Shown here one piece after another: positions 16,588 through 25,330 of a DNA stretch of 64,000 bases (its first letter is position 1; each line of letters starts with the position of its first letter). The DNA lies in the NCBI GenBank assembly GCA_002367105.1, contig DFCS01000003.1:22635-86634 (forward strand), read 5' to 3'. The notes beneath the pieces were generated by a model that did not search any database, was not told the DNA's origin, and saw only the letters and a list, made by a program, of their open reading frames with translations. A program made the position numbers and the translations under genes. Source of the stretch: Hungatella sp. UBA3048 (GTDB taxonomy: Bacteria; Bacillota; Clostridia; Lachnospirales; Lachnospiraceae).

Positions 16588-17481
16588 TTATTCCTTCACT
16601 GCTCCTGTCATAATACCCTGTACGAAATATTTTTGTACAAAGGGATATAAGAAGATAATCGGGCCTATGGTTATTACCGTAACTGCCATTTTCATCGTTT
16701 CAGAGGGCAGTGTGATCCCTGCGGCAGCGCCGGAAGGAATACGCCCCGAACTAATGGCATTTACATTTGAAAGAATTGTATAGAGGTAATATTGGAGAGG
16801 AAACAAATCCTTGTCATTAATAAAAATCAGGGCATTCCACCAGTCATTCCAGTATTGAAGGGCATACATAAGGCCTACGGTGAGCATAGCAGTTTTACTG
16901 AGGGGAAGTGCAATCCTCCAATAAATCAGCATATAACTTGCTCCGTCAATTTTAGCCGCCTCGTATAAGGAAGGCGAAATGCTTGAAAAATAGGTTCTCA
17001 TAAGGAACATGTTCCAGACACTGAAAATAGAAGGAAGAATCAGCGCCAGAATGTTATTCTTTAATCCGTAGTAATTCACACAAACCACATACCAGGGAAT
17101 GAGGCCCGCGGAAAATACAATGGTGAAGTTACATAAAAAGGCAATGACATTACGGTACTTTAAGCTCTTAATCGATAACGCAAAGGCAATCATACTGGTT
17201 ATGATCATAGCTCCGACAGTTCCGGCTACCGTAACAAAAATGGTGACTCCGTAAGACTTTAATATCCTCATGCCACTGTTTGCAAAAATATAAATGTATG
17301 TATTAAGGGTAAACTTCTGCGGGATAGCAGAATAACCATGCATGACGATTTCACGTTCCGAGGATAGGGACACACCTAAGGTAAGAACAAGGGGATACAG
17401 ACAAAGCAGCCCGAATAAGCCAATAAACAGATAAGCCAGGATCGTAACCAGGTGATCGCCGAATGATTTGCTTTTTCTCAT
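16588..17481 (-). CDS. Carbohydrate ABC transporter permease (LplC/MalG-like)
   Basis: A 297-aa inner-membrane permease with about six hydrophobic segments. The cytoplasmic EAA loop that contacts the ATPase is seen as EAAKIDGASYMLIYWRIALP near residue 190. The ending GPIIFLYPFVQKYFVQGIMTGAVKE is the standard C-terminus of the LplC/YtcP group. Its ATG overlaps the upstream permease stop as TAATG, so the two permeases are coupled. A 68-nt gap, without a visible hairpin, separates it from the binding protein. Confidence 0.93.
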   Translation of the reverse strand: MRKSKSFGDHLVTILAYLFIGLFGLLCLYPLVLTLGVSLSSEREIVMHGYSAIPQKFTLNTYIYIFANSGMRILKSYGVTIFVTVAGTVGAMIITSMIAFALSIKSLKYRNVIAFLCNFTIVFSAGLIPWYVVCVNYYGLKNNILALILPSIFSVWNMFLMRTYFSSISPSLYEAAKIDGASYMLIYWRIALPLSKTAMLTVGLMYALQYWNDWWNALIFINDKDLFPLQYYLYTILSNVNAISSGRIPSGAAAGITLPSETMKMAVTVITIGPIIFLYPFVQKYFVQGIMTGAVKE

Positions 17482-18449
17482 TAAAATAATCCCTCCCCGT
17501 CATTATATTTTTTTGCTAACCGGTTGGCAGCGGATACCAGAATCAGTCCCATCACCGACTGGAACAGTCCAATTGCGGTTGCATAGGAAAATCCCAGGGT
17601 TCTCATGCTCTGATATACATAAGTATCTATTACGGTTACCGCATCAATCAATACCGGATTGTTGCCTACAATACCGTAGATCATGCCGAAATCACCGTAA
17701 AAAATACGTCCGATACTCATAAGAGTCAGTACAACGGCCGTCGGTTTCAGCATGGGAATGGTGAGATACAAAATTCTCTGGAACTTGTTTGCACCGTCCA
17801 CTTTTGCAGCCTCATATAAGGAACCGTCGAACGTTGCCATGGCTGCCATGTAAATGATGGAACTGTATCCGCTCCACTTCCACATACTGGCGGTAATTAT
17901 GATGCCCTTCCAGTACTTGGGTTCCGCATACCACTTCACCGGTTCCATTCCCAATGACCGCAGCATATTGTTGATAACGCCCACATCGGTGGAAAAAAAT
18001 CCGTAGATAATCGTGCCTACTACGACCCAGGAAAGGAAATACGGAAAAAACATAAAGCTTTGTGCCAGTTTCTTAAAAAGCTCACTCCTGATTTCATTGA
18101 AAAATATTGAAATACTGATCGGAACAATCAGACCCAGTATGATTCCAAAGAAATTGATAAACAGTGTGTTATAAGTTACCCGCCATCCCATACTGCTCTC
18201 GGAAAAGAAATACTTGAAGTTATTCAAGCCTACAAACTTGCTTCCAAAGATACCATCCATTACATTGAAGTCGGTAAATGCCATCCAGGTACCTGCAAAA
18301 GGTATGTAGCAAAACATAACCAGTACAATCAGAGCAGGCATACACATAAGATACAGGCCCTTGTTTCTTTTTATTTCACGCAGGAATTCTTTTTTCCGGT
18401 CTTCTTTATGCCCCGGTGCTTCCTTTTGAATTCTTTTTGATTTCATCAC
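17481..18449 (-). CDS. Carbohydrate ABC transporter permease (LplB/YteP-like)
   Basis: A 322-aa permease, the partner of the LplC-like one. A basic cytosolic N-terminus (RIQKEAPGHKEDRKKEFL) leads into six membrane segments; the EAA loop reads EAAKVDGANKFQRILYLTIP. The LplB/YteP subgroup is recognised by YIPFAGTWMAFTDFNV near the first segment and FMFFPYFLSWVVVGTI. Such pairs import di- and oligosaccharides such as pectin or host-glycan fragments. Confidence 0.93.
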   Translation of the reverse strand: MMKSKRIQKEAPGHKEDRKKEFLREIKRNKGLYLMCMPALIVLVMFCYIPFAGTWMAFTDFNVMDGIFGSKFVGLNNFKYFFSESSMGWRVTYNTLFINFFGIILGLIVPISISIFFNEIRSELFKKLAQSFMFFPYFLSWVVVGTIIYGFFSTDVGVINNMLRSLGMEPVKWYAEPKYWKGIIITASMWKWSGYSSIIYMAAMATFDGSLYEAAKVDGANKFQRILYLTIPMLKPTAVVLTLMSIGRIFYGDFGMIYGIVGNNPVLIDAVTVIDTYVYQSMRTLGFSYATAIGLFQSVMGLILVSAANRLAKKYNDGEGLF

Positions 18450-18472
18450 TCTTCACCACTCTTTTCCGTTTT

Positions 18473-19729
18473 TTAAGAGTTTCGCAGCCGGCTTTTTAAT
18501 GCATCCACATCAATTATTTCACCGGTTATTCTGGATTGCTCTGCCGCATAAGCCATCACATGGCTTTCCACTGACTGGGTTATGGAGGATCTGCTGCTGT
18601 TGCTGCGAGCTTCCATCTGACTGATAAAATCATCCATCAGGGCCACATCTCCTCCTCCATGGCCTCCCTGTGGCTGACCGGTATGAATGATTCTCTGCTC
18701 AAAACCATCAATTGCATTGGAAGCAAATTTTGTTACCTCAATCTGGTTCAGACTGTCATCCCCTCTGATTTCCCCATTTTCGCACATAACCTTGATTGTC
18801 CGGCTGATTTTATTCGTAAAACCGCTTAAATTAAAGCTGACTGTTACATCATTCTTAAATTCGATTAATACCACCTGATTGTCACACACGTCGTTGTCAC
18901 AGCGGTATACACAACGTCCATAGGGGCCTTCTGCCAAAGCTTTGTTGATCCCTTCTTCCGTCTGGTCCTGGGTAAGTACCGTAGCAGGCCAGCTGCCCAC
19001 GATCGGTAAGTAGGCCTTACGGGCATCAAAGCGGCAGTCTCCGGCTACCTTACAGGTCAGGCAGCGTTCGGAGCTGTCCTTTGGAGCACTCTCTTCTTTA
19101 AAATATTTTAAACTGCCAAAGGAAGCTATTTTTTTCGCCTCACTGCCCACCAGCCAGGCAAGGATATCCATATCATGGCAGGACTTTTGCATCACCAGAG
19201 GGCTGGATAAATCACTTCTCCTCCAATTTCCTCTGACAAAGGAATGGGCAATGTGATAATTCCCAACATTCTCATTATGCTGGATGGTGATTACCTTCCC
19301 CAACTCTCCGCTGTCGATCATATCTTTAATTGCCGCAAAAAAATTCGTATATCTGAGCACATGGCACACAATAACCTTACAGCCCTTCTGATTTGCCTTA
19401 TCCTGGATCAAAAGACATTCCTTTGGATTGGGAGATATGGGCTTTTCAAGAAGAATATCATATCCAAGCTCCAGAGCATCCAGAACCTGCTTACAATGGT
19501 CCTGGTCCATAGATGCAATGATTACGGCATCGGCAATCCTGCCCTTCTGATAAAAATCCTCTATATTTTTAAACTGCATTTCAGACGGAATACCGAAGAT
19601 TTCCGCCGCAGCTGATCTTCTTTCCTCCTCTGGCTCCACCACCGCTACAATATCTGCCTTTTTTGTTTCAAAGGCCTGCTTGGAATAAATCATTCCCCTC
19701 TGTCCTGCACCAACCAATGCAATTTTCAA
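18473..19729 (-). CDS. Gfo/Idh/MocA-family oxidoreductase with Cys motif
   Basis: A 418-aa NAD(P)-dependent dehydrogenase of the Gfo/Idh/MocA family, which oxidises, epimerises or (by oxidation-elimination) cleaves sugars. The Rossmann motif is KIALVGAGQRGMIYSKQAF, the catalytic EKP is in YDILLEKPISPN, and a GGHGGGDVALMDDF motif near the C-terminus is typical of a glycan-linked subgroup. It also carries the subgroup cysteines CLTCKVAGDC. The start is a TTG at 19729, with GGAGG 8 nt upstream; no ATG start fits. Context points to oxidation of the imported sugar or removal of an uncommon glycosidic bond. Confidence 0.9.
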   Translation of the reverse strand: MKIALVGAGQRGMIYSKQAFETKKADIVAVVEPEEERRSAAAEIFGIPSEMQFKNIEDFYQKGRIADAVIIASMDQDHCKQVLDALELGYDILLEKPISPNPKECLLIQDKANQKGCKVIVCHVLRYTNFFAAIKDMIDSGELGKVITIQHNENVGNYHIAHSFVRGNWRRSDLSSPLVMQKSCHDMDILAWLVGSEAKKIASFGSLKYFKEESAPKDSSERCLTCKVAGDCRFDARKAYLPIVGSWPATVLTQDQTEEGINKALAEGPYGRCVYRCDNDVCDNQVVLIEFKNDVTVSFNLSGFTNKISRTIKVMCENGEIRGDDSLNQIEVTKFASNAIDGFEQRIIHTGQPQGGHGGGDVALMDDFISQMEARSNSSRSSITQSVESHVMAYAAEQSRITGEIIDVDALKSRLRNS

Positions 19730-19769
19730 TTTTCTTTCCTCCTGCTAATATTTTCTGTCGTCCATCGGA

Positions 19770-20852
19770 TCAATCGGGAAGCTGCGGGTCCTCCAGCGGA
19801 TAATAGCCATCGGGATAGAAATCATCCCAGGCATGTGCCAGATCCACTGCCGTGTCTTTACACACCTCCACAGTTCCCATCCTGTAATAACCGTCCTTTT
19901 CCTCCATCCGGACATCCAGCTCCATGGGGCTGTCATCCGCAAAGAAAATCCCAACTGACAAACCGTATTCACCAAGGGGCAGTATCGGCAAGGAAATAAT
20001 CTCATTGTGGGTAATATCCCCAACCTTCCAGGCACCTTTGTCAATGTTTAAGACAAATTCCCGCCGCTCCCCTTCCCTTTCCAGACGAAGCCTTAAGCTG
20101 TAATCCAGGTAGCAGGGCGCACTTCCCTTATTTACAAACCAAAATCGGAGGGGGAGTGCTCCCTTTGATGCGATTTTCTTTGGATAGGTCAGTCTTCTTA
20201 TGGAAAAGTCATAACCTGCATCCATGAGGCGGTTGGAGAGACCGGCGTGCCAGCGCAAGCTTTCCCGGCGGATATTCTCTCCAGGGCTCTCCTCTTCTAT
20301 TTGAAGCAGTACCGGCATACGCTGCCAGGTATTTTGAAGCCGGTATACGGCAAATTTTTCACAGCAGCTGATCCAGTTATCTTCGCTGCAATTTACAATA
20401 AGGCCAAAAGGGTATTCATGATCCTTTAGATACTGCAGCAAGACCTCCTGTTCAAGGCTAACCAACAATGGGATGCCCTTAAAGGCTTCCAGATAAGCAT
20501 CCCAGATTCCCTGGCTTCTGTCTTCCGGGGAAACCGCAACACCAATTAGCTTTTTATTATTCAGAGCGCTTGCAACTCTCCTGATTAAGTGTATAAAACA
20601 TTCCTCTGAGCCCTTCTTTAACCAGGCAGGAAGTACCTGTTTTATAGTAAGGACCGGATTATGTACCTCTGCAAGTGCTTCATTTAACCGGTTTAGGTGA
20701 TAATTACCACGAAGAGGTTCCAGCTCCTCCCAGGTGAGTTCAACTATCTGGTACTGCCCTCTGCCAGGATTTACTGTAACCCCGGCAAGGGGCATCGGCC
20801 GTATTTTATAAGTCTCATAGGGACTGTAATGTTCCAGTGCATATTTACCCAT
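19770..20852 (-). CDS. DUF4832-type protein of glycan operon
   Basis: A 360-aa protein with two regions. The C-terminal half, about residues 215-340 (YDFSIRRLTYPKKIASKGAL, FWFVNKGSAPCYLDYSLRL, EYGLSVGIFF), is a beta-sandwich matching the C-terminal domain of the neighbouring 440-aa protein, the DUF4832 family. The N-terminal half is a degenerate barrel-like region (YQIVELTWEELEPLRGNYHL corresponds to the VRWRDLEVEKGRY-type start of GH-like barrels) but lacks the catalytic acid pattern I can see in the larger paralogue. So this is probably a diverged, possibly non-catalytic, sugar-binding relative. No signal peptide is visible, hence cytosolic. Confidence 0.65.
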   Translation of the reverse strand: MGKYALEHYSPYETYKIRPMPLAGVTVNPGRGQYQIVELTWEELEPLRGNYHLNRLNEALAEVHNPVLTIKQVLPAWLKKGSEECFIHLIRRVASALNNKKLIGVAVSPEDRSQGIWDAYLEAFKGIPLLVSLEQEVLLQYLKDHEYPFGLIVNCSEDNWISCCEKFAVYRLQNTWQRMPVLLQIEEESPGENIRRESLRWHAGLSNRLMDAGYDFSIRRLTYPKKIASKGALPLRFWFVNKGSAPCYLDYSLRLRLEREGERREFVLNIDKGAWKVGDITHNEIISLPILPLGEYGLSVGIFFADDSPMELDVRMEEKDGYYRMGTVEVCKDTAVDLAHAWDDFYPDGYYPLEDPQLPD

Positions 20853-20865
20853 GGGCAGCTCCTCC

Positions 20866-22155
20866 TTATTTTAAATGGCTGTCAGCAATTTGTCTGAAGC
20901 GTGCAATATCATCCTGTGTGATATAAGGCATCTGATCCGTTTGATCCGCTTCTTCCTTTAGAACCACCATACTCAGGTTATTAAAACGCGCTCCTGTTGC
21001 CATATAAGCAGCCGCCGCTTTTTGCAGGGAGGTCTTAAGCTCAACCTTTGTTTCATCGGCTTTCCAGTCACCGAATACCTCATACCGAAGCATGGCATCT
21101 CCCTCTTTAACCGGATATAGATAAAATTGACGCTGGACCTTTATAATATTGCTGGTATCATGATCAAGCACCAGAGATAGTCTTGAATCATACAGCCAGC
21201 TTTCACTCCAAAAGCCTTTGACCGGCAATTCCGGAAAATAAGTCTTGTAAAACTCCAGCGCCAGCACCATGGAATTCTTAAGTCTCTCAGGGTTATATCC
21301 CGGTCCGGAAGGCACATGGAGCGCCAGAAGCATATCCCCCTGGTTTAAGGCTTCCGCCCATTCCTTCTTTATAAGCGTTACGGGGACCCTCTCCACAAAG
21401 CCCATGGGATTGATGGGATTTGCGGTAATCTCCTCCTTTGTCTCCTGCCAGTGGGAAGCAAAGGCTCCTGCCTTATCATAAACTCCGTTTATTCCGTTAA
21501 ACTGCCCGTCTCTGCGGAATTCCTCTCCGCCATGCTTTAGGGCCGTTACCTGCCCGGAAACCTTATTCCGGTACATGGTAAATGTATCGCCAAAGCGGCA
21601 AGGAATAAACAGAAACCGGTCCATAAGAAAGATGGAGCAGGTGTAAAAATTCATATCCCAGGGAAAATCACTTACGCTTACATCACCCCGAACCAGTTTC
21701 TCTAATTGGGATTTAATGGGCTGGAAAGGGATATCCCGATAATAATGCTCCGGAACGCCCCGTTCCTTTAAAAGCTTTATGGAAGGAACCACACAAGCCA
21801 GCAGAAGAAGGAAGGAATAAAGCTCTCCATACTCTGACATGCACACAGGAGTCATATTTTTATAGTTATCTACGTCACAGCGGTTTCTGGCAGAGCACAT
21901 ATCCCATACCAGGAATTTGGAGAAATGAAACAGTCTCGGGTCCCCTTCCACTGCTTCTGCCGCCTTTATCAATAGCTGCCTCTTCTTCTCCGGAAGGTTG
22001 AATTTCTCAAACACTTCCTTTAAAAATCTCCTTTCGATAAAATGGATATCCTCTTCCCCGGGGTAGCCGGCATAGAATTGCTCCAGCCCCTCAGGCAGAT
22101 TGTCAAAACCGCAATAATCCACACATTCTTTAAATCCATACGATAAATGTCCCAT
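20866..22155 (-). CDS. NAT_N/GNAT_C-type acyltransferase-domain protein
   Basis: A 429-aa cytosolic protein of a family annotated as acyltransferase-domain/GNAT_C proteins. The C-terminal half shows the family signature: ALHVPSGPGYNPERLKNSM, then EFYKTYFPELPVKGFWSESW, YDSRLSLVL and SNIIKVQRQFYLYP. The N-terminal half is helical (NAT_N). The biochemical function of this family is not established to my knowledge; it recurs beside ABC sugar importers and Gfo/Idh enzymes in Lachnospiraceae. It sits in the middle of the same operon with a 13-nt gap to the next gene. Confidence 0.7.
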   Translation of the reverse strand: MGHLSYGFKECVDYCGFDNLPEGLEQFYAGYPGEEDIHFIERRFLKEVFEKFNLPEKKRQLLIKAAEAVEGDPRLFHFSKFLVWDMCSARNRCDVDNYKNMTPVCMSEYGELYSFLLLLACVVPSIKLLKERGVPEHYYRDIPFQPIKSQLEKLVRGDVSVSDFPWDMNFYTCSIFLMDRFLFIPCRFGDTFTMYRNKVSGQVTALKHGGEEFRRDGQFNGINGVYDKAGAFASHWQETKEEITANPINPMGFVERVPVTLIKKEWAEALNQGDMLLALHVPSGPGYNPERLKNSMVLALEFYKTYFPELPVKGFWSESWLYDSRLSLVLDHDTSNIIKVQRQFYLYPVKEGDAMLRYEVFGDWKADETKVELKTSLQKAAAAYMATGARFNNLSMVVLKEEADQTDQMPYITQDDIARFRQIADSHLK

Positions 22156-22165
22156 ACTCTTCCCT

Positions 22166-23488
22166 CTATTCTACGGTTATTTTTCCAAAACAATAGTAGC
22201 CGTCTTTTAAGCCTTCAATTGCCAGCTTTATATTTCCAAGCTCCGGTATCCCGGTTTCAATTCCTATTTCCAGAGAATACTCACCGGCCTTTCCTTCCAG
22301 GGCGAACTCTTCTTCCCAAAGGATATCCATATCCGGCAGCCAGCATCTGATATCCGTTTTACTGGTAAGGCTGATGACTTCCTTCTCATTTTTCAGGCGG
22401 ACTACCAGAGGATACCTGTGATAAATAGGAGCAACACCGGTATTGGCCCACAATCCTCTGATTCGCAGGACATCTCCTTTTTTTACCACCGGATTATACG
22501 TGAGCTTTCTTAATTCAAAACGGTATCCCATTTTATTGAGCCACCTTTTCACATGTTCCTTCCATGCCTCAGGGACGGTAGTGCCCTTGCTGTTAAAGGA
22601 AGAGATATGCCACTTTAAGGATTCCTCCGCAATATAATCGATATCCCAGCCCTGGAGGTACCAGTCATTCATATGCCAGCAGGCTTCAAACACCACGGGT
22701 GCCTTTTTCCATGCAGCCTCCATTTCAAAATTGCAGATATTTTCCGGATAAAAATCCAGCATATGGGACCATTCTTCCTGATGGAAACCTCCCATATCTC
22801 CCAGGCAATCCACCCGAAAACCTATATTTTCCTTTCTCTCCCGAATTATCTTTACCGACTTGGGATCATGCAGAAGAGCCTGCAGCGGAGTTATTTTAAA
22901 ATTGTCGATATAAGCGCCTACCATCTGCCTGATGCTCTCCTCTTCAAGAAACTCGGTGCCTCCGCCTTCCCCCCAGGCCCCTACCAGCGCCATATCCACC
23001 GAGCTTATTACCGGATGTCCGTCAAAATGTTCTGCAAATTCTGCAATAAACTCTGACCAGTATGTAACATAGGGAGAATGCAGCGGATCAACTCTCCAAA
23101 AGGGAAATTCCGGTTCCTCCCGGTATTCCCTTCGAAACCAATCCGGGATATCGTCCTCTTCTGCCAATGCATAAGGAGAACAGCGTACAATTGCCGTACA
23201 GCCTGATTCTTTTGCCTCCTCAAGTTTTTTCTCAAGGATATCCCACCGGTATCTGCCCTTTTCAACCTCCAGATCTCTCCACCGGACTCCGCAGTAAGTA
23301 ATCCTGCTGTCGGGATGATTAAAGGTTCTGCTGCTATCGGTAAATTTGTATTTTTCCACCGGATTGCCCCGGTTATCATGAATCACCCCTGCCGGTTCCA
23401 TCAAACCCGGAGCTGCAATAAAGCCAATTCCCGGATTATCAAGGAGTGCGTCAATTATTTTAGGATATATTACATAGGTATCACTCAT
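22166..23488 (-). CDS. DUF4832 protein with glycoside-hydrolase-like barrel
   Basis: A 440-aa protein. The N-terminal region (about 1-300) looks like a beta-galactosidase-type (GH42/GH-A clan) TIM barrel: YCGVRWRDLEVEKGRYRWDI, TAIVRCSPYALAEEDDIPDW, and DMALVGAWGEGGGTEF, where the Glu after GAWG falls where an acid/base residue is expected. The C-terminal region (about 320-440) is the DUF4832 beta-sandwich (RFELRKLTYNPVVKKGDVLR, LWANTGVAPIYHRYPLVVRL). No signal peptide, so it would act on imported oligosaccharides in the cytosol. Catalysis is inference from fold pattern. Confidence 0.7.
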   Translation of the reverse strand: MSDTYVIYPKIIDALLDNPGIGFIAAPGLMEPAGVIHDNRGNPVEKYKFTDSSRTFNHPDSRITYCGVRWRDLEVEKGRYRWDILEKKLEEAKESGCTAIVRCSPYALAEEDDIPDWFRREYREEPEFPFWRVDPLHSPYVTYWSEFIAEFAEHFDGHPVISSVDMALVGAWGEGGGTEFLEEESIRQMVGAYIDNFKITPLQALLHDPKSVKIIRERKENIGFRVDCLGDMGGFHQEEWSHMLDFYPENICNFEMEAAWKKAPVVFEACWHMNDWYLQGWDIDYIAEESLKWHISSFNSKGTTVPEAWKEHVKRWLNKMGYRFELRKLTYNPVVKKGDVLRIRGLWANTGVAPIYHRYPLVVRLKNEKEVISLTSKTDIRCWLPDMDILWEEEFALEGKAGEYSLEIGIETGIPELGNIKLAIEGLKDGYYCFGKITVE

Positions 23489-23500
23489 AGGCTTATCTCC

Positions 23501-23713
23501 TTAGGCTGTATAGTTTGTTTGAAATAAGAGGCAGCCGCTGCTTTTATACTGTTCTGCCAGCTCCTGCAGTCTGACAGTATCACAGCAGAGGTACTCCGAT
23601 AAACATTGATAGCATTGTAGCGTTCCGATATGCTTTCCTAACAGCTTAAAGTTAAGAGCAATCTCGTTATTGCTTAATGCCTTTGCACACTTATGGCAAT
23701 GGACACTTTTCAT
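23501..23713 (-). CDS. Small Cys-rich protein with zinc-ribbon-like pairs
   Basis: A 70-aa protein, first gene of the glycan operon, with HCHKCAK near the N-terminus and QCYQC about 30 residues later, the spacing of a four-cysteine zinc ribbon, plus CCDTV further on. I use the ATG at 23713, with GGGAG 7 nt upstream; a GTG two codons earlier is too close to that site. Zinc binding is inference. It could be a small adaptor or regulator of the operon; I recognise no closer family. Confidence 0.6.
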   Translation of the reverse strand: MKSVHCHKCAKALSNNEIALNFKLLGKHIGTLQCYQCLSEYLCCDTVRLQELAEQYKSSGCLLFQTNYTA

Positions 23714-23795
23714 CCCCACACTCCCTTCCTGTCTTGCGGCTCTGCATGGATATTTCTGTTAAAACTAGTCAGGTTCTTTTTATTATTGCTTTCTT

Positions 23796-23825
23796 TTTTG
23801 TTACTTTTTGTTACGTTTGTTTACT
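23796..23825. repeat. Three 10-bp direct repeats in glycan-operon leader
   Basis: TTTTGTTACT (23796-23805), TTTTGTTACG (23806-23815) and TTTGTTTACT (23816-23825) follow each other at one helical turn. They begin about 10 nt after the expected start site of the minus-strand promoter, a position suited to a repressor roadblock or an RNA-level element. Confidence 0.5.
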
Positions 23826-23840
23826 AAACCTTATAGCTGG

Positions 23841-23869
23841 ATTATAACATTTGCCCTGCCCTGTGTAAA
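23841..23869 (-). promoter_or_regulatory. Promoter of the glycan ABC operon
   Basis: On the minus strand: TTTACA (23869-23864), a 17-bp spacer, TATAAT (23846-23841). Confidence 0.75.
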
Positions 23870-24063
23870 TACCATTTTCAAAATTATTATAAAAATTATT
23901 GTAAAAAACTTCACAAATAACTCTACTTATCTTTAAAAGGCTTAACTTTTTATACCTTTTATTTCATACGTTTTTATAGAAACATTCCGGTAAACTATAA
24001 CAAATTTCCTCTAATTGGAGTGATTTTTCCATAAATACCACTCAGTGTCCGAAAAATTGAGTA

Positions 24064-24093
24064 TTGACAAAATCAGTAACATATCATTATAAT
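24064..24093 (+). promoter_or_regulatory. Promoter of the lacI-family gene
   Basis: TTGACA at 24064-24069, 18-bp spacer, TATAAT at 24088-24093. A small symmetric CACA-N3-TGTG element at about 24147-24157 lies between the start site and the gene and could be an autoregulatory operator; this last point is weak. Confidence 0.75.
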
Positions 24094-24176
24094 TTAACTG
24101 TATGCAACACACACTCTTTACGTAAACACACTAAACAAAAAAAATCCACAAGCTGTGATTAAGGGGGCAAACTAAT

Positions 24177-25199
24177 TTGAGCACAATCAGAGACGTAGCC
24201 AATCTGGCAAAGGTGTCAATAGCTACTGTATCACGGGTATTGAATAACGATACCCAATACAAAATGACCGACGAAACCCGGGCCCGGGTATGGAAGGCTG
24301 TTACAGATTTGAACTATACAGTAAAATCCCCCGCAAACTCTTCCTCTGGTGACAACAAAGCCCATCCAGGCAATGCACTTGTAAAAATAGGCTGTGTCTT
24401 AAGCGTAACTAAAAACAAATATAACGACCCTTATTTTATGTCCATCCTTTCCGGCGTGGAAGAACAGCTTCAAAACAACGGATATGAACTTACCTTCATT
24501 AAGACCGGTGCCGAGCTGGAGGATAAAAAGGTCTTATACGGTGCCTTTGGCAATCCAGTCTCTGGTCTGATTCTGATGGAATCACTCAACAGTGAAATCT
24601 ACCAGTTCATACGGAATCAGGTTCCAAACATTGTGGGAATCGATACCTGGTGGGAGGATATCGACAATGTAGGATATGACCATTACAGGGTAGCCAGTGT
24701 GGCAGTGCAGCACTTAATTGACAAGGGGCATAAAAAGATAGGTTTTATCGGGGGCAGCGGTATGAGCGGCAATATAAAATCCAGCCAGAGATACCGGGGC
24801 TATTACGCCTCTCTGCATGCTGCCGGCCTGCCTGTAAATTCTGACTGGGTTATTGATTGTGCCTGGGATGAGAACCTCTGCATGGAGAAGGTCAGCCAGC
24901 TCTATCAGAAAGAAGATGCCCCCACCGCTTTCTTTGTAGCCAGCGATTTAATGGCCATGGCCGCCTTAAGCAGCCTGTATAAAATGGGAATAGCCGTACC
25001 GGAAAAAGTAGCAGTTATCGGGTTGTCCAATATCGAAATATCCAAATATTCCAATCCTCCGCTGACCACTATTGAAATTCCCACAAGAGAAATCGGCATG
25101 GTTGCAGTCGATCTGCTCCTTGCAAGGATTAACGGGTACCAGCTTCTCCCCAGGAAAGTAATTCTTCCTACCAGCCTGGTTCTCCGCAACTCTACCTGA
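24177..25199 (+). CDS. LacI-family transcriptional regulator
   Basis: A 340-aa LacI/GalR-type repressor. The N-terminal helix-turn-helix and hinge are clear (TIRDVANLAKVSIATVSRVL, then a DETRARVWKAVTDLNY hinge), followed by a periplasmic-binding-like sugar sensor with KIGFIGGSGMSGNIK, AFFVASDLMAMAALSSLYKM and VAVIGLSNIEISKYSNPPLT. The start is a TTG at 24177 with AAGGGGG 8 nt upstream, giving the standard MSTIRDVA beginning. It is divergent from the 15056-23713 operon and upstream of a beta-helix lipoprotein, so it most likely controls both according to imported sugar. Confidence 0.93.
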   Translation: MSTIRDVANLAKVSIATVSRVLNNDTQYKMTDETRARVWKAVTDLNYTVKSPANSSSGDNKAHPGNALVKIGCVLSVTKNKYNDPYFMSILSGVEEQLQNNGYELTFIKTGAELEDKKVLYGAFGNPVSGLILMESLNSEIYQFIRNQVPNIVGIDTWWEDIDNVGYDHYRVASVAVQHLIDKGHKKIGFIGGSGMSGNIKSSQRYRGYYASLHAAGLPVNSDWVIDCAWDENLCMEKVSQLYQKEDAPTAFFVASDLMAMAALSSLYKMGIAVPEKVAVIGLSNIEISKYSNPPLTTIEIPTREIGMVAVDLLLARINGYQLLPRKVILPTSLVLRNST

Positions 25200-25244
25200 A
25201 AGTCCTGCGGAAATCCGGCATTATTATAGGATTCTGCTTATTAA

Positions 25245-25283
25245 AAAGCCATAAGAAGATAATTTCGATCTTCCTATGGCTTT
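25245..25283 (+). terminator. Terminator after lacI-family gene
   Basis: AAAGCCATAAGAAGAT (25245-25260) pairs with ATCTTCCTATGGCTTT (25268-25283) with one mismatch and a 7-nt loop; the T-tract is only three bases, so partial read-through into the beta-helix gene is possible. Confidence 0.7.
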
Positions 25284-25330
25284 GGTGTATATTACCAGAA
25301 CCCAGGCACGCAGTCATTTGGAGGAGTAAG

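Larger units (their letters stand above)
23714..24176. other. Divergent promoter region between glycan operon and lacI-type gene
   Basis: These 463 AT-rich nt hold a minus-strand promoter (23841-23869), three direct 10-bp repeats just downstream of it (23796-23825), and a plus-strand promoter (24064-24093) for the LacI-family gene. No open frame worth calling is present. Confidence 0.7.
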
